From NCBI GenBank assembly GCA_036823295.1, contig DAISGD010000009.1, positions 11,690-75,689 of the forward strand: a DNA stretch of 64,000 bases. Direction: 5' to 3'. This document shows, piece after piece, positions 51,080 to 60,408 of this stretch (the first letter of the stretch is position 1; the number at the start of each line of letters is the position of its first letter). The stretch is from UBA4742 sp002403895. Its GTDB lineage: Bacteria > Actinomycetota > Acidimicrobiia > Acidimicrobiales > Acidimicrobilacustridaceae. Below the pieces are notes generated by a model, which saw only the letters and a list, made by a program, of their open reading frames with translations, searched no databases and was not told the DNA's origin. A program made the translations under genes and the position numbers.

Positions 51080-51830
51080 CTCGTTCTACGACATGGGCAC
51101 CTACTACGACTTCGACGCCTTCCTGGCCAAGGCCGAGCAGTTGGTGCTCGACGGCGCCGATTTCCTCGACGTAGGTGGGGTGAAGGCCGGGCCGGGGGAG
51201 GAAGTCGCCGAGGCACCGGAGCTCGACCGGGTGGTGCCGGCCATCGAGGCGCTGCGGGCCCGCTTCGACCTCCCGTTGTCGGTCGACACATGGCGGGCGA
51301 GCGTGGCTCGCGCCTGCTTCGAGGTGGGAGCGGTGGTGGGCAACGACATCAGCGGCTTCGCCGACCCAGACTACCTGTCGACCTGTGCCGAGCTCGGGGC
51401 GTCGGTGGTGGCCACCCACATCCGCCTGGCGCCCCGGGTGCCGGACCCCGACCCCGCGTACGAAGATGTCGTGGGCGACGTGTGTTCCTTCCTCGCTGAT
51501 CGGGCGGCTCAGGCCGAGGCGGCCGGCATCCCCGCCGAGCGGATCATGGTCGACGCCGGGTTGGATCTGGGCAAGAGCGAGCCGCAGTCGCTCGTCCTGT
51601 TGCGCAACTCCGACAAGCTGGCCGAGTTGGGCTATCCGGTATTCCTGTCCGCCTCCAACAAGCGCTTCTTGTGGAAGCTGCTCGATGTCGAGGTGCACGA
51701 GGCGGCCGAGGGCACCATCGCCGCCCACGCTCTCGGCATCGGGCTGGGCTGTCGGGTGCTGCGGGCTCATGACGCCCGGGCCGCCCGACGGGTGGCCGAC
51801 GTGCTGGCCGCGGTGCTGGCTGCGGCGTGA
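51000..51830 (+). CDS. Dihydropteroate synthase-like protein (FolP2 type)
   Basis: A 276-residue TIM-barrel of the pterin-binding family. It keeps VMGILNRTPDSFYDMGTYYD and FLDVGGVKAGPGEEVAE, VDTWRASVARA, GNDISGF, VDAGLDLGKSEPQSL and SASNKRFLWKLL. True DHPS has DIGGESTRPG at the second motif; here it is DVGGVKAGPG, as in mycobacterial FolP2, which does not substitute for DHPS. Canonical folate synthesis by this protein is therefore doubtful, and its real substrate is unknown. It overlaps comEC by 79 bases and precedes holA by 4 bases. Confidence 0.88.
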   Translation: MHLALGPHRFDVTHRAVVMGILNRTPDSFYDMGTYYDFDAFLAKAEQLVLDGADFLDVGGVKAGPGEEVAEAPELDRVVPAIEALRARFDLPLSVDTWRASVARACFEVGAVVGNDISGFADPDYLSTCAELGASVVATHIRLAPRVPDPDPAYEDVVGDVCSFLADRAAQAEAAGIPAERIMVDAGLDLGKSEPQSLVLLRNSDKLAELGYPVFLSASNKRFLWKLLDVEVHEAAEGTIAAHALGIGLGCRVLRAHDARAARRVADVLAAVLAAA

Positions 51831-51834
51831 CGCG

Positions 51835-52932
51835 ATGACATCCCCCCCGCCCTCGGCGGCCAAGGCCTCCCCGTTGCCGTCGCCGGACCTGCCCATCCGG
51901 CTGGTGAAGGGCGACGACCCGGTGCTGGTGGCCGATGCCGTGCACGACCTGGTGGCCGCCCTGGTCAGCGACGGCGACCCGTCGCTCATGGTGGAAGAAC
52001 TCGACGCCTCGGCCTATGAGGACGATCGGGGTGACTACTCCATGGGGTCGTTGGTGGACGCAGCCCAAACCCCGCCCTTCCTCACCGAGCGTCGGGTGGT
52101 GGTGGCGCGCCACGCCTCCGTGTTCTCCACCGCCGATGCCGTCGCCCCCCTCGTGGCCTACCTGGCCGATCCGCTTTCGACGACCGCCCTGGTGGTGGTG
52201 TGGGAGAAGGGGCCCCGCTCCGGAGCTCGCACTGCGGCGGTGCCCAAGAAGTTGACCGACGCCATTACCGCGTCCGGTGGCATCGTGGTCGACACCAAGG
52301 CGGGGTCGGGGCGGCAGCGCACGGTCTGGCTGGACGAGCACCTGGGTTCGGCCCCGGTGAAACTCGACGCGTCGGCCAAGGCCGCGCTGGCCGAGCACCT
52401 GGGTGAGGATGTGAGCCGCCTTCGAGGGCTGTTGGAGACGTTCACCAGCACGTTCGGGACCGGCGCGCGGTTGGGGGCGGACGACATCGAGCCCTACCTG
52501 GGTGATGCCGGCGACGTTGCCCCGTGGGACCTGACCGATGCCATCGATCGGGGCGACCCCCAGGGGGCCTTGCAGGTGCTGGAGCGCATGCTCGGCGCCG
52601 GCCGCCACCCATTGCAGGTCACGGCCAGCCTCCACGGGCACTACGGGCGGATGCTGCGCCTCGACGGCTCAGGCGCGGCTAACGAGACGCAGGCGGCCGA
52701 GATCCTGGGCATCACGAAGGGGTCGACCTTCCCGGCGCGCAAGGCCCTGGACCAGGTTCGAGTGCTGGGTTCCGAGCGAATTCGGGCCTTCATCGGGTTG
52801 CTGGCCCAGACAGACCTCGAGCTGCGGGGGGCTCGGGCGTGGCCGTCCGACCTGGCGGTGGAGGTCCTGATAGCTCGCCTCGCCAGTCGTACCCCAAAGG
52901 CGTCGGCACGCGGCGGGAGCCGGCGGCGCTGA
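51835..52932 (+). CDS. holA: DNA polymerase III delta subunit
   Basis: A 365-residue HolA, the clamp-loader subunit that opens the beta clamp. The N-terminal domain has IRLVKGDDPVLVADAVHDLV and AQTPPFLTERRVVVARHASVF; the middle has LVVVWEKGPRSGARTAAVPK and DIEPYLGDAGDVAPWDLTDAI; the C-terminal collar has LQVTASLHGHYGRMLRL. It follows comEC as in most actinobacteria. The C-terminus is Arg-rich. The stop faces rpsT across a strong inverted repeat. Confidence 0.93.
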   Translation: MTSPPPSAAKASPLPSPDLPIRLVKGDDPVLVADAVHDLVAALVSDGDPSLMVEELDASAYEDDRGDYSMGSLVDAAQTPPFLTERRVVVARHASVFSTADAVAPLVAYLADPLSTTALVVVWEKGPRSGARTAAVPKKLTDAITASGGIVVDTKAGSGRQRTVWLDEHLGSAPVKLDASAKAALAEHLGEDVSRLRGLLETFTSTFGTGARLGADDIEPYLGDAGDVAPWDLTDAIDRGDPQGALQVLERMLGAGRHPLQVTASLHGHYGRMLRLDGSGAANETQAAEILGITKGSTFPARKALDQVRVLGSERIRAFIGLLAQTDLELRGARAWPSDLAVEVLIARLASRTPKASARGGSRRR

Positions 52933-52946
52933 GGCGGAAAACGACG

Positions 52947-52988
52947 ACTGCCCGGCGCCAACCCCATGAGGGCGATCTGCCGGGCAGT
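52947..52988. terminator. Inverted repeat between holA and rpsT
   Basis: ACTGCCCGGC (52947-52956) and GCCGGGCAGT (52979-52988) form a perfect 10-bp stem around a 22-base loop, between convergent genes. No T-run follows on either strand, so it would be a bidirectional structure-dependent terminator at best. Confidence 0.55.
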
Positions 52989-53032
52989 GAGGTGGGCGGG
53001 ATTTGCTGCCCACCGAGGTGACGCTCAGATGA

Positions 53033-53308
53033 TCAGGCGGAGGCAGCGGCCTGCAGCTTGGTCAGCTGCTTGACGAGGCGGGACTTGCGCCGGGCGGCCT
53101 GGTTCTTGTGGATGACGCGCTTGCTGGCGGCCTTGTCGAGGCGCTTGATGGCGAGGCGGGTGAGCTCCTCGACGTTCTCAGCGCCCTGCTCGGCGGCAGT
53201 GGTGACCACCTTGGTGCGCGTCTTCAGCTCGGAGCGGACAGCTTTGTTGCGCACGCGGCGCTTCTCGTTTTGCTTGTTGCGCTTGATCTGGCTCTTGATA
53301 TTCGCCAC
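53033..53308 (-). CDS. rpsT: 30S ribosomal protein S20
   Basis: A 91-residue S20, which binds 16S rRNA early in 30S assembly. It starts ANIKSQIKRNKQNEKRRVRN, and SKRVIHKNQAARRKSRLVKQ is conserved at residues ~64-85. The GTG has AGGAA 7 bases upstream. It is on the minus strand between holA and lepA, its usual place. Confidence 0.97.
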   Translation of the reverse strand: MANIKSQIKRNKQNEKRRVRNKAVRSELKTRTKVVTTAAEQGAENVEELTRLAIKRLDKAASKRVIHKNQAARRKSRLVKQLTKLQAAASA

Positions 53309-53519
53309 GGGGGGTTCCTGGATCTCGAGACTGGGGCACGATCGCCCGGATGGGCATTCGGCTCGGCCCGTGGAGGATAGCGGGCCGCCCGCCCCGAGTC
53401 ACACTCAGGGGGCGGTGCGGGGCGCCGGAGTGGTGACCGCTACGCTGCAGAGTCCCCGTCCGGGCCGATTTTCCCCAGCCGTCGGACTTGCCCACCTGCG
53501 CCGAAGGTACCCGTCCATC

Positions 53520-55304
<1,785 letters not shown>

Positions 55305-55343
55305 CCCGGGCGCGGCCGGCGGGGCCAGAGCTCCGGTGTGTGG

Positions 55344-55370
55344 CTGGCAGTCGGTATCATCGAGTGCCAA
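55344..55370 (+). promoter_or_regulatory. CIRCE-like element ahead of hrcA
   Basis: CTGGCAGTC (55344-55352), nine bases, GAGTGCCAA (55362-55370). The CIRCE consensus is TTAGCACTC-N9-GAGTGCTAA: the right arm matches 8 of 9, the left 6 of 9, with the exact 9-base spacing. A -10-like TATCAT (55355-55360) sits in the spacer. It lies 46 bases before the hrcA start, as expected for autoregulation by HrcA. Confidence 0.75.
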
Positions 55371-55416
55371 CCACCGCGGCCTTCTGGCCTGGGTGGCCGG
55401 CGACGGGAAAGCCATC

Positions 55417-56463
55417 ATGAGCGACTCAACTTCCAACGACGAACCGGTGCTCGACCCCCGCAAGGCCACGATCCTGCGCGCTGTGGTGGAGGAGTACATC
55501 GAGACGGCCCAGCCGGTCGGGTCCGGGCATGTGGCCAACGCCCGCGGGGTAAACGTGTCGTCGGCAACGGTACGCAACGACATGGCCACGCTGGAACACG
55601 ACGGCTTCCTGCACCAGCCCCACACCAGCGCGGGCCGGGTGCCCACCGATAAGGGCTACCGGTTCTTCGTGGATTCGCTCCACGCACCCGCCTTACTGGC
55701 CGCCGCCGATTCGCAGCAGATCCGTTCGTTCTTCGCTCACGCTCACGGTGAGCTCGAGCAGATGCTGGCCGATACCAGCCGTCTGCTCTCCAGCCTCACC
55801 CATTACGCCGCGGTCGTGGTCAGCCCCCCGGCCGAGGCGGCGACCATCCGGTCGGCCCAGCTCGTGGGCCTGGCTCCCCGGGTGGCGCTGCTCGTTGTCG
55901 TGTTGTCCAACGGTGTGATCGACAAGCACACCCTCGACTTCGACCAGGACGTCGATGAGGTGACCGTGCAGGCCGCGGGGGTACGTCTGGCCGGCCTGCT
56001 GGCCGGTATCAACCTGGCCGCGGCATCAGCGGTAGCGCGCCCGCGCACCGCCGAGGGAGGTACGGCCACGGAGGTGGACCGGATCGTCATCGCGGCGCTG
56101 GAGGTGTTGCAGTCTGAGGCCGCGGCGTCCGATCACGTCTACATCGGGGGCACGTCGCGCATGGCCTCGGCGTTCGATGCCGTCGCCACCGTGAGCGAGG
56201 TACTGCAGATCCTCGAGCAGCAGTATGTGGTCGTCACCCTGCTCCGCGACGTGCTCGACCGGGGCCTGCACGTGGCCATCGGGACCGAGACCGGGATGGA
56301 ACCGCTGGCCGACTGCTCGGTGGTGGTGTCGACCTATGAGGTCGAGGGCGAGCCGGCCGGCACCATCGGGGTGCTGGGGCCGACCCGGATGAACTACCCC
56401 CAGGCCATGGCGGCGGTGGCCGTCGTGGGTCAGCGCCTCGGCCGGCGCCTGAGCGAGGGCTGA
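55417..56463 (+). CDS. hrcA: Heat-inducible transcription repressor HrcA
   Basis: A 348-residue HrcA, which represses chaperone genes at CIRCE sites. N-terminal winged helix (PRKATILRAVVEEYIETAQP, VNVSSATVRNDMATLEHDGF, QPHTSAGRVPTDKGYRFFVD), a GAF-like core and a C-terminal part with GLHVAIGTETGMEPLADCSV and GTIGVLGPTRMNYPQAM. ATG 55417 lies 46 bases past a CIRCE-like element. It is followed 2 bases later by dnaJ, the known hrcA-dnaJ heat-shock pair. Confidence 0.97.
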   Translation: MSDSTSNDEPVLDPRKATILRAVVEEYIETAQPVGSGHVANARGVNVSSATVRNDMATLEHDGFLHQPHTSAGRVPTDKGYRFFVDSLHAPALLAAADSQQIRSFFAHAHGELEQMLADTSRLLSSLTHYAAVVVSPPAEAATIRSAQLVGLAPRVALLVVVLSNGVIDKHTLDFDQDVDEVTVQAAGVRLAGLLAGINLAAASAVARPRTAEGGTATEVDRIVIAALEVLQSEAAASDHVYIGGTSRMASAFDAVATVSEVLQILEQQYVVVTLLRDVLDRGLHVAIGTETGMEPLADCSVVVSTYEVEGEPAGTIGVLGPTRMNYPQAMAAVAVVGQRLGRRLSEG

Positions 56464-56465
56464 CC

Positions 56466-57593
56466 GTGGCCACCGATGCCTCCGACTACTACCGCCTGCT
56501 CGGAGTGGCTCACGACGCCGAGCCCGACGAGATCAAGCGGGCGTACCGGCGCCTGGCTCGGGAGCTGCATCCCGACGCCAACCCCGGAGACGCCGACGCT
56601 GAGACGCAGTTCAAGCAGGTCGCCATGGCCTACGAGACCCTCAGCGATCCTGAGCGCCGCCAGCGCTACGACCAGTTCGGTCCCGACGGGGCGGCTGGCG
56701 GTGGCATGTCGGGTGGCTTCGGGGGCGGGGGCCTCGGCGATCTGTTCGACGCCTTCTTCGGTGGGAACCCGTTCGGTGGTGGCGCAGCGTCTGGTCAGGC
56801 GGGCCCGGCTCGCGGCGCGGACCTCGAGGTCACGCTGGAGCTGAGCTTTACCGAGGCTGTCTTCGGTACCCAGGCGCCGGTCACGGTGCGCACAGCCGTG
56901 CCGTGCGACGACTGCGAGGCGACCGGAGCGGCGCCGGGCACCACGGCGGAGACCTGTGGCGAGTGTGGCGGCGTCGGACAGGTGCGCCGGGTCCGCCAGT
57001 CGCTGTTGGGTCAGATGGTCACGGCCAGTCCCTGTCCCCGGTGTGGAGGCTCGGGTTCGATCGTGCCGTCCCCGTGTCCGACGTGTCGCGGCGACGGGCG
57101 GCTGGTGGAGGACCGGACCTACACCGTCGACATCCCGGCCGGTATCGACACTGGCTCGACCCTCCGTCTGACCGGACGGGGAGCCGTCGGCCCACGGGGT
57201 GGTCCACTGGGCGATCTCTACGTACGCGTCCGGGTCCGGTCCCATGATCGGTTCGTCCGTCACAACTACGACCTCGCGCATGAGCTGCACCTGTCGGTGG
57301 CCCAGGCCGCCCTGGGCGCACACCTCGCCTTCGCCACCCTTGACGGCGACGAGGACCTTCTCATTCCCCGGGGCACCCAGAGCGGTCGGATCTTCCGGCT
57401 ACGGGGCCGGGGCGTGCCCCACGTCGAGGGCCGAGGCCGGGGGGACCTGCTGGTGCAGGTGGTGGTGGACACACCCACCGATTTCACCGAGGAGCAGGAA
57501 GAGGCGCTTCGCCGCTTCGCCGAGCTGCGCGGTGACGAGGTGGGCCCGCCCGACAGTGGCCTGCTGTCCAAGATCCGCTCCGCCCTCAAGTAG
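56466..57593 (+). CDS. dnaJ: Molecular chaperone DnaJ
   Basis: A 375-residue type I J-protein that delivers clients to DnaK. J domain with HPD (RRLARELHPDANPGDADAET), Gly/Phe region (GGGMSGGFGGGGLGDLFDAF), and zinc domain with four C-x2-C-x-G-x-G-type repeats (CDDCEATGA, CGECGGVGQ, CPRCGGSGS, CPTCRGDGR). Peptide-binding C-terminal domains follow. GTG start 2 bases after the hrcA stop, so control by the CIRCE element is likely. Confidence 0.97.
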   Translation: MATDASDYYRLLGVAHDAEPDEIKRAYRRLARELHPDANPGDADAETQFKQVAMAYETLSDPERRQRYDQFGPDGAAGGGMSGGFGGGGLGDLFDAFFGGNPFGGGAASGQAGPARGADLEVTLELSFTEAVFGTQAPVTVRTAVPCDDCEATGAAPGTTAETCGECGGVGQVRRVRQSLLGQMVTASPCPRCGGSGSIVPSPCPTCRGDGRLVEDRTYTVDIPAGIDTGSTLRLTGRGAVGPRGGPLGDLYVRVRVRSHDRFVRHNYDLAHELHLSVAQAALGAHLAFATLDGDEDLLIPRGTQSGRIFRLRGRGVPHVEGRGRGDLLVQVVVDTPTDFTEEQEEALRRFAELRGDEVGPPDSGLLSKIRSALK

Positions 57594-57596
57594 GTC

Positions 57597-58325
57597 ATGG
57601 GCCACGTCGTGGGCGACCCCCTCCCGCCAGGTCCCGGGCCCGACGGCCGCCACGGGCCCCACGCATTCGTGACCGATCTCGCCTCACCGGAGTTGGAGCC
57701 CGACGACGGCCGTCACCTCGAGTGGGTGCTGCGGGTTCGTCCGGGCGACGCCCTCACCGTGTCCGACGGGGCCGGGTCATGGCGTGCCTGCGCGATGGGC
57801 ACTCCACTCACGGTCACCGGCCCGATCTACACCGTGGCGACACCGACCCCGGTGCTGACGGTGGCCTTCGCCTTGGTCAAAGGCGCCCGCCCTGAACTCG
57901 TCGTGCAGAAGCTGACCGAATTGGGGGTGGACGAGATCATCCCGTTCACCGCGGCGCGATCGGTGGCCCGGTGGGATGACGACAAGGCCAGCCGTCAGTG
58001 CGAGCGCCTGGCCAAGGTGGCCCGCGAGGCGTCCATGCAGAGCCGCCGTTGCCATCTCCCTTTGGTCCACGGTCTCCGGACGTTCGCCGAGGTGGCGGCC
58101 CTGCCCGGCGCAGTCCTGGGCGAGCGGGGGGGACGACCGCCGTCGGTGTCGACGTCGACGGTGCTGATCGGACCGGAGGGTGGTTGGGACGAGGCCGAAC
58201 GTGAGGCGGTGGCCGATCATGTCAGCTTCGGGGGGCAGGTCTTGCGGGCCGAGACCGCGGCCCTGGCCGCCGCGACGATCCTGGCCGCGCTACGCAGCGG
58301 CGCGGTCGGTGAGGCCGGTCGCTAG
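57597..58325 (+). CDS. rsmE: 16S rRNA (uracil-1498-N3)-methyltransferase
   Basis: A 242-residue RsmE, a SPOUT-class methyltransferase acting on 16S rRNA U1498. Motifs: DDGRHLEWVLRVRPGDALTV, FALVKGARPELVVQKLTELG, IIPFTAARSVARWDDDKA, ERLAKVAREASMQSRRCHLP and the SAM knot LIGPEGGWDEAEREAV, LRAETAALAA. It follows dnaJ by 3 bases, which is the common dnaJ-rsmE pairing. Confidence 0.96.
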   Translation: MGHVVGDPLPPGPGPDGRHGPHAFVTDLASPELEPDDGRHLEWVLRVRPGDALTVSDGAGSWRACAMGTPLTVTGPIYTVATPTPVLTVAFALVKGARPELVVQKLTELGVDEIIPFTAARSVARWDDDKASRQCERLAKVAREASMQSRRCHLPLVHGLRTFAEVAALPGAVLGERGGRPPSVSTSTVLIGPEGGWDEAEREAVADHVSFGGQVLRAETAALAAATILAALRSGAVGEAGR

Positions 58326-58675
58326 TCCCCCAGAGAACCACCCTGGTCACGGGCCGTGGTCGGGGATAGGCTTCGAGCGTGCGAGGGATAGGTGAGGATC
58401 AGGGGCTCCAGCGGTCGCGTCAGTCGATGAGTTTGGCGGTGATGAGCAGGACGCCGCGGTCGAGGTGCAACGTCTCGAGAAGGGCCTCGACGTCAAAACC
58501 GGGCCATCACGACGACCGGTGCTTGGTCTTCCTCTGCGCCCCATCCGCGCGGCCGCTCAGTGACCGAGTAGGGTTTGCGCTCAAGACGACCACCCTGGGT
58601 GACCAGGGTCATGACAGGTGCAGCGTGTCCGTTTGAGCGGGCGCTTGGCGGTTCTGGTGATCGCAGGAGGAAGAG
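58326..58675. other. 350-base intergenic region upstream of bldD
   Basis: No gene supported. A -10-like TAGGGT is at 58569-58574, a 7-bp inverted repeat at 58592-58611, and AGGAGG just before the bldD ATG. A minus-strand stretch near 58430-58500 reads protein-like (FDVEALLETLHLDRGVLLIT) but has a stop directly upstream and no start, so it may be a relic. Confidence 0.5.
58592..58611. promoter_or_regulatory. Inverted repeat in the bldD leader region
   Basis: ACCCTGG (58592-58598), four bases, CCAGGGT (58603-58609): a perfect 7-bp repeat, overlapping a second palindrome TGACC-AG-GGTCA (58600-58611). It lies about 65 bases before the bldD start and could be an autoregulatory site; BldD represses its own gene in Streptomyces. 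Confidence 0.35.
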
Positions 58676-59221
58676 ATGGTCGACGAACTGGGCAACGAGG
58701 ACACGGTCCGCGGGGGCGAAGTCGTTTCCGTGCCGTCGAGCTACAGCCGCAAGGTGGGTGATCGGCTGCGCGCCATTCGGCGGCAGAAGCGTCTCTCGTT
58801 GCAGGACGTCGAAGCAGCCTCGGACCAGGAATTCAAGGCGTCGGTGCTGGGCGCCTACGAGCGCGGCGAACGGGCCATCTCGGTGCCCCGGCTCCAGCGC
58901 CTGGCCCGCTTCTACAGCGTGCCGGTCGACCAGTTGCTGCCCGGCGACGAGGGGCCGGCGTTCGTCGATCCCCGTGCGGCGGGTTTGCCTGAGTCGGTCA
59001 CCATCGACCTTCGCCGCCTCGAGGCGGTGGGCGGGGCCGAAGCCGACATGCTCACCCGGTACCTCACGATGATCCAGGTGCAGCGCCAGGACTTCAACGG
59101 GCGAATGCTCACGATCCGCCGCGACGACCTCCGGGCCATCGCCTGCATCCTGGGCGTCGCCGTCGATGGTGCCGGCGGCCGCCTCGACGATCTCGGTCTC
59201 AGCCTCTCCGCTTCGGCCTGA
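58676..59221 (+). CDS. bldD: BldD-like c-di-GMP-responsive regulator
   Basis: A 181-residue homologue of BldD, the actinobacterial master regulator that binds DNA as a dimer held by tetrameric c-di-GMP. The N-terminal XRE-type HTH (VGDRLRAIRRQKRLSLQDVE, KASVLGAYERGERAISVPRL, FYSVPVDQLLPGDE) closely resembles Streptomyces BldD. The C-terminal domain keeps the c-di-GMP motif RxD-x8-RxxD: RQD, eight residues, RRDD (~residues 138-152). AGGAGGAAGAG precedes ATG 58676. The N-terminus is about 20 residues longer than in Streptomyces. Confidence 0.9.
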   Translation: MVDELGNEDTVRGGEVVSVPSSYSRKVGDRLRAIRRQKRLSLQDVEAASDQEFKASVLGAYERGERAISVPRLQRLARFYSVPVDQLLPGDEGPAFVDPRAAGLPESVTIDLRRLEAVGGAEADMLTRYLTMIQVQRQDFNGRMLTIRRDDLRAIACILGVAVDGAGGRLDDLGLSLSASA

Positions 59222-59282
59222 CCGATTGGGGTGACCCGGCTGTCCGGCGACGCTCGAGTGTCCGAGCGTGGTTGGCCCCTCC

Positions 59283-59288
59283 TATCCT
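59283..59288 (+). promoter_or_regulatory. -10 box of hemW
   Basis: TATCCT, 7 bases before ATG 59296; leaderless arrangement. It argues against the in-frame start at 59272. Confidence 0.45.
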
Positions 59289-59295
59289 GCATGGC

Positions 59296-60402
59296 ATGTC
59301 GCAGTCGGGCGCCGACGTCGCCGACGGATCCCCGTTCGGGGTCTACGTCCACATCCCGTTTTGTGTCAGTCGGTGTGACTATTGCGCCTTCGCCACCTGG
59401 ACCGACCGTGCCCACCTGATCGGCGACTACCTGGACAGCGTCGTCACCGAAGCCGGGCGCGAGTTGGCGGCGACAGACGGAGGTACCGGGATTTATGCCA
59501 CGTCGGTGTTCTTCGGCGGGGGCACGCCGTCGCTGGTTCCCGCCGCCGGGTTGGTCAGCGTGCTCCACGCCATTCCCCGCCAACCCCACGCCGAGATCAC
59601 CGTCGAGTGCAACCCCGACACGATCACCATCGAGCTGCTCGAGACCTACCGTGCCGGAGGCGTGAACCGGCTGTCGTTCGGCGTGCAGTCCATGGTGGAC
59701 CATGTGCTGGTGGGGCTCGGCCGCACCCATGACGTGGCCAACGTGGAGCGGGCCGTCAGTCTCGCTCGGGAGGCGGGCTTCGAGTCGCTCAACCTGGACC
59801 TTATCTATGGCGGTGCCGGCGAATCTCTCGACGACTGGCGCACCACGCTCGAGCGGGTCATCGATCTGGCCGTTCCCCACGTCAGCGCCTACGCCCTGAC
59901 CGTCGAGGCCGGTACCCCGTTGGCGGCCGACCACAGCCGCCATCCTGATGATGACGACCAGGCTGACAAGTACCTCCTGGCCGTCGAGCTGCTGGGAGGG
60001 GCCGGTCTCGAATCCTACGAGATCTCGAACTGGGCCCGCCCCGGCTTCGCCTGCCGTCACAACCAGCTCTATTGGCGTCAGGGCGACTACGTCGGGTTGG
60101 GATGTGCCGCCCATTCGCATCGGGCCGGGCGCCGCTGGTGGAACGTCCGTACGCCCGATCGGTACCTGGAGCTGATCTCGGCTGGTCGGTCGGCAGAGGG
60201 CGGGTTCGAGGAGCTCGATGACGCTGCTCGACGAATGGAGGGGCTGCAGTTGGCCCTGCGCACTAGCGAGGGGGTGCCGGTGGGGGTGTTGCCCATGGAC
60301 GATCCGGCCCTCGCGGGGTTGGTCGAAACGGCGGGTGACCGCCATCGGCTGACGGTGGCTGGGCGTCTGCTGGCCAACGAGGTGGCCCTTCGTCTCGGCT
60401 AG
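59296..60402 (+). CDS. hemW: Heme chaperone HemW-like radical SAM protein
   Basis: A 368-residue radical SAM protein. The cluster motif is CVSRCDYC (C-x3-C-x2-C) after GVYVHIPF, with FFGGGTPSLV, ITVECNPDTI, RLSFGVQS, NLDLIYGG and YEISNWARPGFACRHNQLYW. HemW binds heme for delivery to respiratory enzymes; it was once named HemN-like, but the C-x3-C-x2-C motif is followed by Ala (FAT), as in HemW rather than the Phe of true HemN. Its stop faces the LysM gene six bases on. Confidence 0.95.
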   Translation: MSQSGADVADGSPFGVYVHIPFCVSRCDYCAFATWTDRAHLIGDYLDSVVTEAGRELAATDGGTGIYATSVFFGGGTPSLVPAAGLVSVLHAIPRQPHAEITVECNPDTITIELLETYRAGGVNRLSFGVQSMVDHVLVGLGRTHDVANVERAVSLAREAGFESLNLDLIYGGAGESLDDWRTTLERVIDLAVPHVSAYALTVEAGTPLAADHSRHPDDDDQADKYLLAVELLGGAGLESYEISNWARPGFACRHNQLYWRQGDYVGLGCAAHSHRAGRRWWNVRTPDRYLELISAGRSAEGGFEELDDAARRMEGLQLALRTSEGVPVGVLPMDDPALAGLVETAGDRHRLTVAGRLLANEVALRLG

Positions 60403-60408
60403 CCCGAC

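Noticed and set aside
58430..58510. Minus-strand protein-like stretch FDVEALLETLHLDRGVLLIT
   Set aside because: Only about 26 codons, with a stop immediately upstream and no start codon. Could be a relic, but not callable.
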